From contig CM070628.1 of the NCBI GenBank assembly GCA_036346255.1, forward strand, positions 8,385,840 through 8,449,839: a stretch of 64,000 bases of DNA. Reading direction: 5' to 3'. Numbering within the stretch: the stretch's first letter is position 1; every line of letters begins with the position of its first letter. The DNA comes from Ampelocalamus luodianensis (Eukaryota > Streptophyta > Magnoliopsida > Poales > Poaceae). A model generated the notes under the pieces. That model was not told where the DNA came from. It saw only the letters and a program-made list of their open reading frames with translations, and searched no databases. Shown here piece after piece: positions 21,093 through 34,700 of the stretch. The position numbers and the translations under genes are program-made.

Positions 21093-24000
21093 GTCTCTCG
21101 TAATAGCCCAAAGATTTGCATTCTCTGTTATTTATGGTTAAAATATTAAATTATGCATTTTTGAGTTTTTATCTGCATTTTAGCTATTTATTAATAACCT
21201 TTCTCTAGTAACGACAAAATAATTATCGAGAAAAATAAAAAGCTAATAAAATCCTAGAAATAATGTTTCTAAATACTAGTTGGTAACAGGAACCTCTCCA
21301 AATATTTTCATAATTTTTTGGAGTTGGTTTGCTAATTTTAAAAATTGTGACAAGAGTTTATTAAAATCCAAAATCCTTCTTGGGCCATAACAGTAGCCTC
21401 AGTCCAGCCCATCGTCGCTTTCAGCCCATTTACACCGTGTGCGCCGTCCCCAACCAAGCTAACTCCTCGCCTCTCAATTTTGTTTCGCTGAATGCGCTCT
21501 TGTTGCCTTCCTTCATTGTCGCTAACCGAGGCCTGTGCCCCACCGTTGGTGGTCATCTTCCACCACTCTCCTCTCCTTCGCTAGCATGGCCACGCACGCT
21601 AGCGCGAGAGCCGATTCATCTATCGCCTTGAATCGCCGTACACCGACTAGTAGACCCGGGCCCACACCATAGCCACCGCCACCCACCTCGCCTTGCCACC
21701 GCATCCTCCACTCGCCGCACCGTGTCACCGCCACCGCTCGATCGATCCACCCGCTTCTAACCCAAATCTCGATCGTTTCGACCCATGTTGTCACCGTGTC
21801 TGCTTTGCCACCTGGCTTGCACTGCACGGGAGAGAGGGAGAGATATGTCACCCCACTCTCTCTGTCGTGTCGTTCCCATGAGAAATTGCGCTAAACTCTC
21901 GTTCTTCTCCTCCCTATTCAAGCCTAGTCGTGCACGCCATTTCCAGCATCCCCTCCAAGAACCATGAGCTCTTACCCCTTGGTTTGCTAGGAATGGCATT
22001 GTCTTCCTCAGGGCTGGCGAGCATGCCTTACCGCCCTAGTAAGCTTCCTTGCTCGACACGCACATCATATTCCATCCGAAGCATAACTCATCCCCTTCAT
22101 GTACGCGTTCTTGCAATTGAGGTCATCGGAAGTAGGGACCGCATGGTCTTCTTCGACTTCGGCATGCATGCCCATCCTAGTCCACCATGTTCCCACCTCT
22201 TCGGTGAGTTTTGCCATGAACCATTCATATCGCTTGCATTCCATCTTCCACTTGTGCAAATCCTCACTTAATGTTGTTAACCCCATATTGAATCCTTGAT
22301 CCACATTGTCTTCCTCATCTCTCAGCAGATCTGTCGTCGTGTGCCATTACTCTCCTCCTGGTGAGCTCATCGTCGATTCCTTGCATTCAAACCATCTTTG
22401 ACCTTTGCCTAAGCTAGTGTGCTCTCCTTCTCCAGCTAAGTTTGGTCGTGGAGTGCTATCATCGCTAACCTTGACCTCGCCGCCGTTGTTCACCATCGTT
22501 GCATCACCTCCAGCTATCTTCATCGTCGTCGACCAATGTGGTGAGCCTCTGGTAGTCCACTAGTGCTAATGCGCTACTTGCATTTTGAACTTAGCATTGT
22601 TTGCCTAGACTTCACCGTAGGCACCTATGACGCCGCCACGGCTGCATGTCACCGGTGCGACTCCAGTGACCATTAGTACCCATGCCAAGCCCGTTAGCAT
22701 GGCATTTGCTTGCTGAACCCAAATGGTCGCCAAATGTCGCCTAGCCCCTGGTGAGAAAACGCTCCTTTTGCGGAACTCGACGCTCTAGTGGTCGCCAAAT
22801 GTCGCTGACGCCACCTTTAGCTTTGCCATAGTTCTGCCATCCCATTTTGCTGGTTCCCGAGCACACGACGTCGCTTCATCGCTGCCAGCGAGCTTGGCAA
22901 TGAGCTCAGCCACGGCCGTCGTCACCTCCCATGTTTCCCCTCTCTTTGGCAAGCGAACCCACCACATGGATTAAGTTAGCGCTAATGATGGTAGTTAAGG
23001 TTAGTGAGTAGCTGATGTGTGGGACTAGTAGTATAATTAATCAATATTTTAATTTAAAATGGTTTTAAATCTGAGTCACTGACATGCGGAACCCACCAAT
23101 CTATAGACATGCCCGTGAACTCAATTCACTGTGCACCCGACCCCACTTGTCAGTCTAATAACGCAATAAATCCACATTTTCCTTTAGGAAGAAAAATGGA
23201 AAGTAAAAATAAAATATGTGCACAATGCTTCCTCTTTTCTTTTTTCTGGATTTCTCCACCGAATCAACTTCAAATGCTAATAACTTTTGCATGAACTACA
23301 AATTGGGTAAACTTGTTTCTATTTTTTTAAATCATGAACTTTCATAATTTACAAAAATATTTGAATTTTCTCTCTATTTGAATTTATTTGGTTCTTATTT
23401 GTGTTACTTGGCTTTTACCTATTAAATACCTATGTTTCAAAAATCCCCAAAGTTGATCCAAAGCAAGACCAAGAGTTCAGCAAGCAAGGCAAGCACCCCC
23501 TGACCATATTTGATCCCATATTTTCACTGTTATGTATGTTGTGTTTCAAAATTATTATGCATGCGCGTATTTTCGGTAAAATCGCTATGTTGGTAAGGTT
23601 AGTAGTTATACTCAATTGTTGCATTGACTATACCTTGATAAATTTCTATACTCACTATATATTGTCACCATAGTATTACGAACCATTGTTGGTACATATA
23701 CTTGTGAAATTTTAGATGGTGGAAATTAGTTGATGCTTAGCCATGCTTGTATCGATACTAGTTTTGCTACAGTGGAACAACTTGATAAATTCTTCAATCA
23801 TGGGAAACACTTGTATACATATCCATAGGAGGCACCCCATTATTTTGGTTAACAAATGAAAACTAAAAACTTGTTTTACACTTGGGCAAGTGTATGTTGA
23901 GACCAGTGCAGGTGCACAAGATCTTGGTTTATGGTTGTCTCGCCCGTGTTGCTAAGGACTGAGACTATGGTATAGTTAGACCCAAGATATCAGTGCAAAC

Positions 24001-24861
24001 CACACGTGTTATGGGAAGGACATGACTGAATAATTTACTAAGTCCTAGCATTGTAACCACAATGGGCTTCACCGCTCGCACGATGGTAAACAATGTTAAT
24101 CTCTATAGGACACTTGCATTGGACGATGGTAAAGGACGCCCATGTCCATGCAGTGTTACCAACACAACTATGAGACCTCTTGATGATGGTAACTCATGTC
24201 CATATCTTGAGGAGTTAGCTCATAGTGCGAGTTAAGGTTAGGATGAAGTATTGTAAATGCCTTGTTATGATCATCTAAGTTGCACTCTATCTTGTCGAGT
24301 GTCATAGACGACGGTTAAGTTTTTCATATCATCTGGGTAAAGTTGTATATCCTCTGCAGAGTGTAAATATATTTAAATAGTCATATCCCTGATTATAGAC
24401 GACTTCGTGAATCCTCCACCTTAGTAGTTTTATGATTTTGCAAAATGGTTTGAGAAATATATGGTTAGGGAATCCATTCATACCTTGTTTCAGCAAAAGG
24501 ATTTTTTTGCTGTTTTGATATTAAGGCAGCAAGCCACTTGTATATATTTACACTTTATTATTATTTGTTTATCAATGTCAACTGCTTTTACAACTTCCGA
24601 TTGCAATCTATTACTCATTGTTGTAAATGAAAGCTTGTTCTATGCAAAAATATGAAAACTTAGTAGGATAGTCATCTCTCTTGACATAGCTTTGCATATT
24701 ATATAATCTTTGCAATAAAGTCTCATGGAGTGCAACTTTGTACTCACAATTGCTTGTTGAACAATTCAGAAGATGTGGATGATGACTCATCGATCGGATA
24801 CTTTTACGTTAATACTTTATGATGATGACGCCAAGTTCTAGGACTTTAACCTGGTAGGTTG

Positions 24862-24866
24862 CCTAT
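24862..24866. repeat. Target-site duplication of solo LTR E, left copy
   Basis: cctat, repeated at 28,566-28,570. Confidence 0.75.
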
Positions 24867-27800
24867 TGTAACGTCCCAAAATTTGGCTTTTCAAAATCTT
24901 TTGAGTAGTTTAGGCTCTGGAAAATTTCACCAATTTTATTTGAATTAATAAAGCTTAATTGGAATTTTCCTAAATTAAAATATTTAATTTGACTAATATA
25001 AACGTTAATTAAATAAAACCTGTGTTATTTGGCTTCCTTGTGTTTCAAGGAATTTTGGGTATTTTCTGAGTTTTTTCCGGATTTATTTGCTATTTTATTT
25101 GACCTCCTTGATTTTTGGGATTTCTTTTAATTCCGAAAATCCAGATTTTCTCTCTCCTGCCGATGCTACAGTAAATCGCGAGCACTGTTCATCTTCCAGA
25201 ACGAGTTCGTTCCGTGCACGTTTCAAACTGAAATATTCAAACTTCCATATCTTTCTCTACGGTGCATATAAATGCGAGCCGTTTGCGCTCACGCGTCCGT
25301 GTTGATCCCCTCTTCCAATCCCCTGAATTGGTTTCCTCCAAACCGATCTATTTTCGTCGCAATCTCCAAAAAACCGAGCTCCAACCAAAAGTCTTCTCCG
25401 GCGAACTGCGCCTTCGTCCGACGTCCGTTGGCCGAACCGTCTGCGGCGTTGGCTTCGCGTCGTCGCCCTCTACGTCATGGTTCCATCCACTTCGCCCGAA
25501 GATCGCCGGAGCACCGTCGGCCATTAAAGCCCAACCGTGTTCTTCGCGTTCGTCGCTTCCTCGGTGAGTTTTTCCAAAATCCGACCGCGCCATCGCGTCC
25601 GGCTCGTCGTTTCCTTTCCGTTTTGCCCCTTCGCCGCTGCTACGTCGCCTCCGGTCGCCGGCCACTCCGCATGCACTATTCATGCATGTGTACTGTTCAT
25701 GTATATGTGTACAGCACGTAGCTTCTCTGTTGCTTCCTGCTGTTGTAGTTCATGCCTCCTGTGATTTCTTCTATACCGTTAATCCTCTCTATTAATTCAT
25801 TGCTTCACCAGTTGATTGTCATCTCCTGGCTGCCAACTTCATGTGTATGCGACCAGGCCAAGCCCTCTGCATCCTCTCTAGACTGATGCAAGCAACACAG
25901 GTTTACTCTCAGTATTTCTTTTCCTTTCTGATGTGTGGTCAGGCATCATCAATCCCTTGTGTAATCCTCCTTATTAATTCTTTCTCTAATCTTGTTTTGC
26001 CATGCGATGCCATCTGCATGTGTCATCCACATGATGCATACACTTAGCCCTCTCTCTGTTGAGTTTTATCTGTGAGTTGATTCCTTCTTGTCAGCCTAAT
26101 CAATTCAAGCTAAACAATACACCCAATCCTCTCTATTACATGTGGTCCCAAGTGTAATATCTTTTCTCTATTCTTTGACATGCTGCCATACGCCATGAAC
26201 GATGGCATGCTCCAATTTCCTATTCTTTCTCTGAACCAACCTGTAGCCTTCTGTTGGTTTGTTCTCTATTCAGTTTCTGTTCCTTCTAAACCAACGCATG
26301 TAGTATTTCCTCAATGCCAGCATCTCTATATTTCTTTCTCTCCTTGCATGCCAACCCCACTTGTCATTCAAACACCAAGCCATATATATCTATCTCACTT
26401 ACATGTAGACCCCACATGTCATCCTCCTAATTAAAACTCTAATTATTTATCTCTCTTACATACCGGTCCCGTATGTCACCAACCTTAGTCAAACCCTGCT
26501 CATGAGCTTGGTCCACCGTGGACTAGCATATCTCCGTGGACCGGTCCATAGACCAATGGCCCACATGTCAACCCCTAATCCTATTTTCGGAATTAATTTA
26601 ATTCTTGAAAATCCTTTTATCTTATTGGTCCTACTTGTCACTCTATCTACCTTATTTCGGAATTATTTTAATTCTAGAAATTCATAAATACCTGCTGATC
26701 CCACCTATCATATACTCATTCTTTTTCTAAATATTTTCGGAATAGAATATTCTGAGAATATTCCGTAGAGCTTTTTCATCATTTCATGTGAATTCCAATC
26801 TTCCAAAAGTCATATCTTCTTCATCCGAATTCCGATTGAACCCATTCAAGTTTCTAAATTCATCTAAATTCAATATCTACCTTCCAGTACCATTCAATTT
26901 CAATTTGGATTTTATTTGATTTGTCTTTTGAATTTAGTTTGTTTTGCGCTTTCTTTCGTTAGACGCTGAGTCCCTAATCGTCCGAAGGAGCAGAAGATCA
27001 AGCAAGTAGAAGATTGAAGATAAAATGAGAACATCATTGCTATAGCAAGGCAAGTTATACCTTTGATCATATTGAATCCTAGTTTTCAAAATTACTTTGA
27101 TTTAAATTATTGCATTTACTTTAAGTAATTATTTAAATGCTTTTGGTTTAGCTATTAATCTCATTTGTTATATCCACTTTGTCTATTGTATGTCATAATC
27201 TTTTGTCACCCTAGATTGGTTCATATTTAGTTGGTGCTATGGTATTACCAACGTGGGTTGGTTAGTACGAGTAGATTGCTTAGCCATGCTACGAGTCATC
27301 ATCACATGCGAGTGCAATTATGAAATTGACTAAGTGATTATGGAACCGTGATAAAACCGTGTGCGTTGTGCTATTACTCGTGATGGCATGTGTTGCACTA
27401 AACCAACCGGGTGGTAAAAGATTTAGATCGAGGCAAGTGGTGGATACTGTGTGAACCGGTGGCTTTGTGATGGGAATGATAATCGTGTGGTTTAGTTAGA
27501 ACATGGAAGTCTTGCCTTGGTCAATTAAGGACTTAACTTTGTGCGCCATTGAATCGAGCCTCATCTGCACGACCACATGCTCGGTATGGGACGGGCCTAA
27601 CTTAGTAGGTTATGAATTTCTGCATTGATGTTCGTGTGGTAGGTTAGGCTTTGTGATAGGTGGAGGTGTGACTACTTGGTGGTTGCATCACGGAGGATTC
27701 GCCGTCCCCGCCCAACTGTGTGTTATGCATGGGCTTTGTGATATGTATAACGTTTGTAAGCACACCGGAATGTCAATGTTTGAGATGAAGTTTCAAAGGT

Positions 27801-28565
27801 TTTGTTGTGATCAGCCCGATCCAGCTTGATTGCATCTTGTGGGTAAAGTGTACAACCTCCGCAGAGTGTTAAACAATCTATTCGAATATAAGCGCCCATG
27901 GTCATGGACATGCTCGGGATTTCACACGAGGGTAGATTTTCATAAAACCTTTGGGAAGGGACACTGTGTGATTTAAGTCATATGGTGTGTGAAAGAATTT
28001 GATTAGGCTATGTGTCTTTGTGAAAACAATCATAAATTAATATTGTCTATTTGTTTTGAATTATGCTTTCAATCTATTATTCATATTCAATTGCAAATGT
28101 TGCATTTCGCAAAATAACCACGAAACCATTTCCTTTGGAATAAGCTCGCATCTATACATTGCATTCTCGTGGTATGACTTGCGAGTACGGTTGTGTACTC
28201 ACGCTTGTTGTAAAACTTGCGCCAAACCTACAGAGTGAAGGAATCGTCGGTCAACAAGGTCTACTTCAAGGATCGAGAAGAACTAGGTCGTCGCAGACTC
28301 ACCGATTGCTCGTGGGCATATGGATGGGCTTCACCGGTTATTCTGCTTCGCCCGCCGCAGCCTTCATTGAGCTATTCGCCTTCGAGGCATTAATTGTAAG
28401 CTTTGACCTTAAGGTCTTTACTCGATATTTATTGTTATTTGCCTATTTATTAGTCATCTTTGTATATGGAAATGATATTTCATCGATGTTGCCACTGGTG
28501 CACTAGCGTGATCCCGACTAGTGCAAGATACACGCAGGGTCCGCACTGTATTTTGGGTCCCGACA
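24867..28565 (+). mobile_element. Solo LTR E (3.7 kb) inserted in LTR D
   Basis: Starts tgtaacgtcccaaaatttgg and ends ttttgggtcccgaca, the same ends as family B LTRs, with a cctat duplication on both sides. A TATA box lies at 25,265. The frames at 25,272-25,721 are in the transcribed leader of the LTR and show no domain. No internal region is present. Confidence 0.85.
25265..25274 (+). promoter_or_regulatory. TATA box of LTR E
   Basis: catataaatg at a position comparable with the TATA boxes of LTRs B and C. Confidence 0.5.
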
Positions 28566-28838
28566 CCTATGGACTTGGGCATACCATATGGGCCCGTTAT
28601 CTTTACTTATCGCTATTTTTGCCGCAAACACTTTATGTGAACTATTTGGTTGGTCGTCCTTCGTAACACTTGGTTTTATAGATCTATGTATGACTATTTA
28701 ATATTATGTACCACTATGTTTTATTTACTTGTGTATGAATGTGATACTAATGTTATTGAATGTGTGTGCTAGCTACTGATCATAGGACTAGTACAGTAAA
28801 CACATATGGATTTGTAATTTAAATTCTGACTCCCGACA

Positions 28839-29659
28839 GTCTCAATGGTGTCTCCTCGACTAAGGGCTCCCCCTAGCTCAACGGATTCACCTTAGTGAGC
28901 TCCAACACACCTCGATGGCTTCGCCTCAGCAGGGCACAAATTGGCCTTAATGGTTTTTCCTCGGTCGAAGTCCGCTCTGTTTCAAATGGCGTCTCCTCGA
29001 CTAGCGGCTCCCCCTAGCTCGATGAATTCATCTCGGCGAGCTCCAACACGCCATGATGGTTGGCTTCACCTTGGAGTGGTACTACTCAGCCTCAATGGCT
29101 TTGCCTTGACGCTTCGTTTGCACAACGCCTCCTCGACTAGGGGCTCCCCCTATCTCAATAGATTTGCCTTGACGAGCTCCGACACACCTCGATGCTTGCC
29201 TTTGGCATGGTTCAATTCAGCCTCGACGACTTTGCCTCAGCCGAACTTTTCTTCACCTCGATTGCACGTCCTCGACTAGGGGCTCCCCTAGCTTGATGGA
29301 TTCACCTCGTGAGCTCTAACACACCCGATGGCTTGACCTCGATGTGGTTCAATTCGGCTCAAGGCTTTGCATCCGTTGAAGTTTACTTCTTCTCGCTGGC
29401 ATCTCTCGACTAGGGCTCCTCCTAACTCAATGGATTTGCCTCTCAGTGGTTCAATTCGCCTCGGCGCCTTTGACTCTGCTGAACTTGGCTTTGCCTCAAT
29501 GGTGTCTCCTTGACTAGGGGCTCCCGGCTGGATGGATTCGCCTCTGAGCTCCAACACACCTCCATAGCTTGGCCTCAACGTGGTTCAATTGCCTTTGACG
29601 CTTTGCCTCAACCGAACTTTGTTTTGCCTCAATGACGTCTCCTCGACTACGGGCTCCCC
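28839..29659. repeat. Minisatellite of about 135 bp, segment 2
   Basis: tcctcgacta-type motifs at 28,852, 28,995, 29,132, 29,272, 29,405, 29,508 and 29,641 give spacings of 143, 137, 140, 133, 103 and 133 bp. It continues segment 1 beyond solo LTR D and is cut at 29,660 by solo LTR C. Confidence 0.85.
29655..29659. repeat. Target-site duplication of solo LTR C, left copy
   Basis: tcccc, repeated at 50,571-50,575. The low complexity of the motif weakens it, but both LTR ends fit. Confidence 0.65.
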
Positions 29660-30231
29660 TGTAACATCCTAATTTTATGAGTTTTAAAACCTTTGTGAGT
29701 AGTTTCAGTCCCTTGGAAAAATTCACAAAATTTTATTTGAATTTAATAAAGCTTAAATGGACTTTCAAATGTCAAAAGAATTTAATGTGACTAATCAACA
29801 TTAATTAATTCTAAAATTATTTTATTTGAGTTATTTGTGCCTGGAAATATTTTCCAGATTTTCTAGAATTTTTTTGGGTTCATTTGCTATATTTAATTTC
29901 TATTTGGATTTTCTAGTATTTCTAAAATACAAAACCTATTTAAAATCTCAGGAAATTCTTCGGGCTGAATTTCTTTCACTCCGGCCCAACTTCCCCGCTT
30001 CTAGCCCATTCTTGCCTGCGACCCATATCTCTCTCCCACCAGCGCCCGCGCTCTTGGCCCCACCCGTCAGCCACATATGTGCCATTTCTGACTCAATCTT
30101 ACCTAAGCCACCGCCATTGACATGTGGGTCCCACCAGTGCACTGTTCATCGTCTCCAAGTTGGGCATGACTTGAACTCTACTGTCGATTGAATTTCTTGG
30201 CGTTCGCGCCAGGGACTCTCCTAGCTGCCCC

Positions 30232-30241
30232 GCTATAAAGG
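30232..30241 (+). promoter_or_regulatory. TATA box of LTR C
   Basis: gctataaagg after a GC-rich stretch. Confidence 0.5.
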
Positions 30242-31455
30242 GGGAGGTAGCCCTCGGCTTCCACATCCCAACCACACCGTCGCCATTCCAAAGCCCGAAC
30301 CCTAGCCGCCGAATCGCTCGGAGAAGAAAAGCCACCGTTGCAACCTTCATCGTCGAGTTCCTCCGCCGTCAGTGCACCTCAAGCTTCTTCATCATCACCA
30401 TCGAGATCGTAAGGAGCAGATCTACACAGCCATCACCTCAAAGTCACCAGAGCATCATCAGAATCCCACTTCTGTTGATGATCGTGCGCCTTCACCACTT
30501 CAAGCTCACCGCTGACTGACCTAATCATCCCCTCGCGTCCGTCAGTACACCGTTGAGTTCCCTGTCGCACCAGCTTCCTATTGCGTCCCACCACTTGCTC
30601 TGTCGTAGCCCAGAACACCAACGACCATCGGACCCCGAGCCTCGCCGCTGTCAAGCTGACGTGGAGGCCAGGTGTCAACCACGTCCTACCATGTCAATGC
30701 CACATCAACCTCCTGCACACATGTCACCACCACGCTGCCGCGATCAAGACACACCCGCAAACGCGCCGAATCGCCCAAATGGACTTGGTCCATGGCAGAC
30801 CCACCGACGGACATGTGAACCCCATATGTCAGGTTCACTATTCCATAAACCCATGAGCCATAGACCAGTAGACTAGAGACATGGACCCGGTCCATAGACC
30901 GTGGGTTCTACCTATCACCTCTATTTCCTATTTTTTATTTTCTTTTAATTCCAAAATTCATTGCGATGTCATGTCGATGAAATATTTTGAATTTCCTTTA
31001 GAAAGAAAATTCTGAAAATTTGAAATAGTATTTTCCTTCTCTTTTTCTTAGAGTTAAATCTTCTGAGGGCTCGCTCTTCCTCATACGAACTCCGATTGGA
31101 CCCATTCAAGTTTCTAAATTCAATCCCTACATTATTAAGATCTTTACTTAATTTTTAGAGTTTGTTTGTTGCTCTATTTTGTATTTATTTGGTGTTTTGC
31201 TTTCGCTTATGTAGTAGACGTTAATACTTCGGGGGCTTTCAAGGAATGAGGAGTTGATCAAGCTCAAGACCAATACCAAGACTTGTTTCAAGGTAAGTCA
31301 TACCTTTGACCATGCTGAACCCAGTTTTTTCTAAATTACTTTAATTGCATTTTACTTCAAGTATTTATTTCTTTAAATGTTTTAGGATTAGCTATTCACC
31401 CATTTGATTATATCCACTTTGCTCATTGTATTACCATGATCTTTTGTCACCCTAG

Positions 31456-31773
31456 CCCGATTCGTATCCTCGAAGAAACCGAGCGCAAGACGAGGAATCG
31501 TGACATCAAGTTCGTCAAGGTCCAATGGAGCAACCACACTAAGATGAAGCGACTTGGGAACGTGAAGAACGGATGCGAGCAAAGATATCCGAACTCTTCT
31601 CTACATGAAGTGCCTTCAGATCAAGAAAGGAAAGGTACAACATATTAATGTAAATTATAACTCACAACACTATCTTTGAAGGAAATCAAGACAACATAAA
31701 TTATAACTTCTAATGAAAACTTTCTAATTTTTTCCACCCGCATCTCGGTCGAGATCTTTGTAAGGGGGAGGTT
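31456..31773 (+). pseudogene. 3' end of family A pol plus polypurine tract, truncated copy
   Basis: From cccgattcgtatcc at 31,456 the sequence matches 41,977-42,297 nearly base for base. It encodes the chromodomain-like segment with FVKVQWSNHTK and ends in the taagggggaggttt polypurine tract. It joins LTR C at cctag|cccga with almost no homology. It is the remnant of a further family A unit that once lay to the left. Confidence 0.8.
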
Positions 31774-34700
31774 TGTCACAGCCCCAACTAATTAAATTGG
31801 ATTAATATGTATTTCACTAACATGCATTATCAAATTCAAATCATTTCATAATATATTGTACTTGGAAAATCTAATTTGAGGTGAACATACACATCAAAAT
31901 TCAGATTTCACTTCAAATCAGTAATAAAATTTTGTGATCATCATCTGAAATCAATTTATTTAAATACTACATTAATTATCAGGAATTAATATAATTTTTC
32001 CCAAATTTTTGGGACTAGTTTGAACCTCATTAAAATTCAAACAACATTCATAGATATACAACATGTTTGAATTTAAATATCACAAACTATCTTATGAACA
32101 GTAGGGTTTTATAATTTTTATGGGAACTATATACTCCCAGGAACCCCCACAAATTATTTCATGATTTTAGGAATTTTATTTCTATTTTTAAGCCCTTGGT
32201 CAAAGTGGAGAAAACATTTAAATTCTCACCAAACTCGATCAACCAGCTACTATTCCTCGGGCTCGAGTCCGACTCGGCGAGCCGACTCGCCCAACCACCT
32301 AATTGCACCACGGCATTGCAACCCTTGGATCTTAGGTCGACGCCCGCATCGTGCCACCGCTTGGGTAGTTTAAAACGACACCACTAATCTCGTCCGTCCG
32401 ATCGCCATCCAACGGTCCCGATGCATCGTGTCGCGTCACCTTGTGTGACCGCCCGACCCCACCGGTCGTGGCCTTCATCCACCTCGCGCAGGCGCGCTCG
32501 GATGCCGCAGCCACGCGGCCGCGCCTCTCTCGCCCGGCCACATGCAGCCGTTACTCGCTAGCCACCGCCACATGCAACCACTCCGAGCCACCTCCTCTTC
32601 ACGCCGCCCATCCCCGCCAACGCACGAGCATAATACCCTCAAGCCCTCCTTTTCCCTCACTCTTCCTCTCGGCGGCCGAGGAAGGGAAGCTCTCCGTGCT
32701 CCTTGCCTGTAAGCTTCCTCCGCTTGGTTCCGATCGTCCCCGTGATCGATGCCTTTCCCATTTTTGCTAATCTCAGTTCTTGTCTTTGCTTGTAGCCTCG
32801 GTTCACTTTCGAGCTCTAGCTCACGCCAAGAGCACGCCCCGAGAGCACCACCTCGTCATCTTCGCCTCCGGTGAGGTACTTGAACTTTCTTTCACACATC
32901 GGGCCCATAAAGACGGTTATGAAAACCCCTCAAAGAATTTCATGAATACATGACAGGTTTTGTTGAATTGAAATTTGCCCCTTTTCGCCGAAGCTCAAAC
33001 TTTTCATCTCCCACCTTGTTTTGGTAAGCTTTTCTTCAATTCCTTAGGTCCTTATCATCTCCAAGGTATCCTTGAGTGCCTTGACCATTCTTTGACCTTA
33101 GGATTGCTCCGCCATCTCCTCCACGTGAAGCCGTGCCGCTACTTTCTTCTCCAACACGGCACGATTCCGGCCAACTCCAAACCTTCTCCGAGCACCCTCC
33201 GAGCTCGTAGAATCCTACTAGTCCCTAGGAGCATAAGCATGTGTTCAATTGCTCGAGCACTTTCAAATCGGATAGCTACTTTTGCCGTGATTCTGCATCG
33301 CCGCTCAACTCCCGCTAGCGCCGCTCGGCTCGCCTGGGCCGTCGAGATTACTTCCGATAGAAGCGCATTGCTATTCTACATCTTTACCGCCTTGGTCGGG
33401 CGCCGCGCGGGCGAAATCGCCAGCCGAGTCGCCGGTGAAGCGTAAGGGACAACCGTTGTCGATTTCTGACAATGACATTAGCAAATGATTACGAGTTAAT
33501 GGCAATCATTAGTAATTAAATGTTGTCTTAAACCTCCTAACTCGCCGCTACTTGCGGCCCCACCACATTAAAACAACACGCTTAGTAAACGCTGGAGCCA
33601 CCGACGTGTGGGCCCAAAAATTAAACATGTGCGGCGTATTGGCGCCATTCCTTACACTTGATCGCTGTGGACCGTCCGATTCGACATCGACGGTCCAAAT
33701 TGGTGGCTTTCGAACCCCGACACGCCACGATCATGGGCCGCCGATCCGAATCTACGATCCGCATTCGTTGGAACATTCGGATTTTCCAATGCACCGATTG
33801 CGGACCGCTGATCTTGATCCAACGCTCACAATCGGCGCGGAGTTGCACGCGGCGCCACACGCGGTGGGCCGCTAACAAGCGAAGGGCTACGGCGTCGACC
33901 ACGCCAGCACGTGGCTCGGTGAGAAAAGTATAAAAATGCTTTATGAAATCCGAAATCGTTAATTTACACACTAGGAAATTGTTTTAACTTCTAAAATGCA
34001 TAACTAAATCATTTTAACTCCAAATCGCATGAAACCACTTCGAAATTTTCACTTTTAGTAAAATTTATATTAAAATTAGTTTCATACATGTCTCTGTAGC
34101 AGAGGGCTTTAATTGAAATTTATTCATTAAAATCATTATATTTACAATAGGAAAATGGATCAAATCTTTAAAATGCATAAGTAATTATTGAACCTCCAAA
34201 AACAAAGTGAGACCACTTTTGATAATTTTCATTTTCAGTGAACTTAATTCTAAAAATGGTCTCCACATTACCTCTTTCATAGAAACTATATTTGGGGAGG
34301 ATATAATCTTTAACTCTATTATTGTTACACTATAAAAGGTCGATAACTTTGAAAATACATAACTAAATCATAAAGACTCCAAAAGGACAAACTCAACTGT
34401 TTTTAGCTTATAATAATATTTCCTATTTATCTATGTAATCCATGTACTCGCTAATCGTTTCTACAAAATTTCACTTCATAATTAAATTACATAATGACAT
34501 TGTTGAAATCAAATTCAAACCATTATAACTTTCATATACTAAATCAAAATGAAATAATTTTTCACTGAAATCATTTAAAATCATGATCTAACTACTGTAG
34601 AAAAATCATGCATTTTTAGCATTTTGGTTTTGAGTTGTTTTCTGTGATTTATTTGATGTTATAATTATATAGATCCCGAGCATATTGATATCGACACTTA

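Larger units (their letters stand above)
21098..28838 (+). mobile_element. Solo LTR D, interrupted by solo LTR E
   Basis: gtctc at 21,093-21,097 and again at 28,839-28,843 brackets the segment, which ends tcccgaca. The start reads tcgtaatagccc where tgtaatagccc would be expected. Excluding LTR E and its duplication, the LTR is about 4.0 kb. Its 3' half contains the gcttagccatgc and gggtaaagt...cctctgcagagtgt blocks shared with LTRs B, C and E. It has no coding region and no internal domain, so it is a solo LTR left by LTR-LTR recombination. Confidence 0.75.

Noticed and set aside
25272..25721. 149-codon frame on +
   Set aside because: It sits in the leader part of solo LTR E; no domain and no equivalent conserved in the other LTRs.
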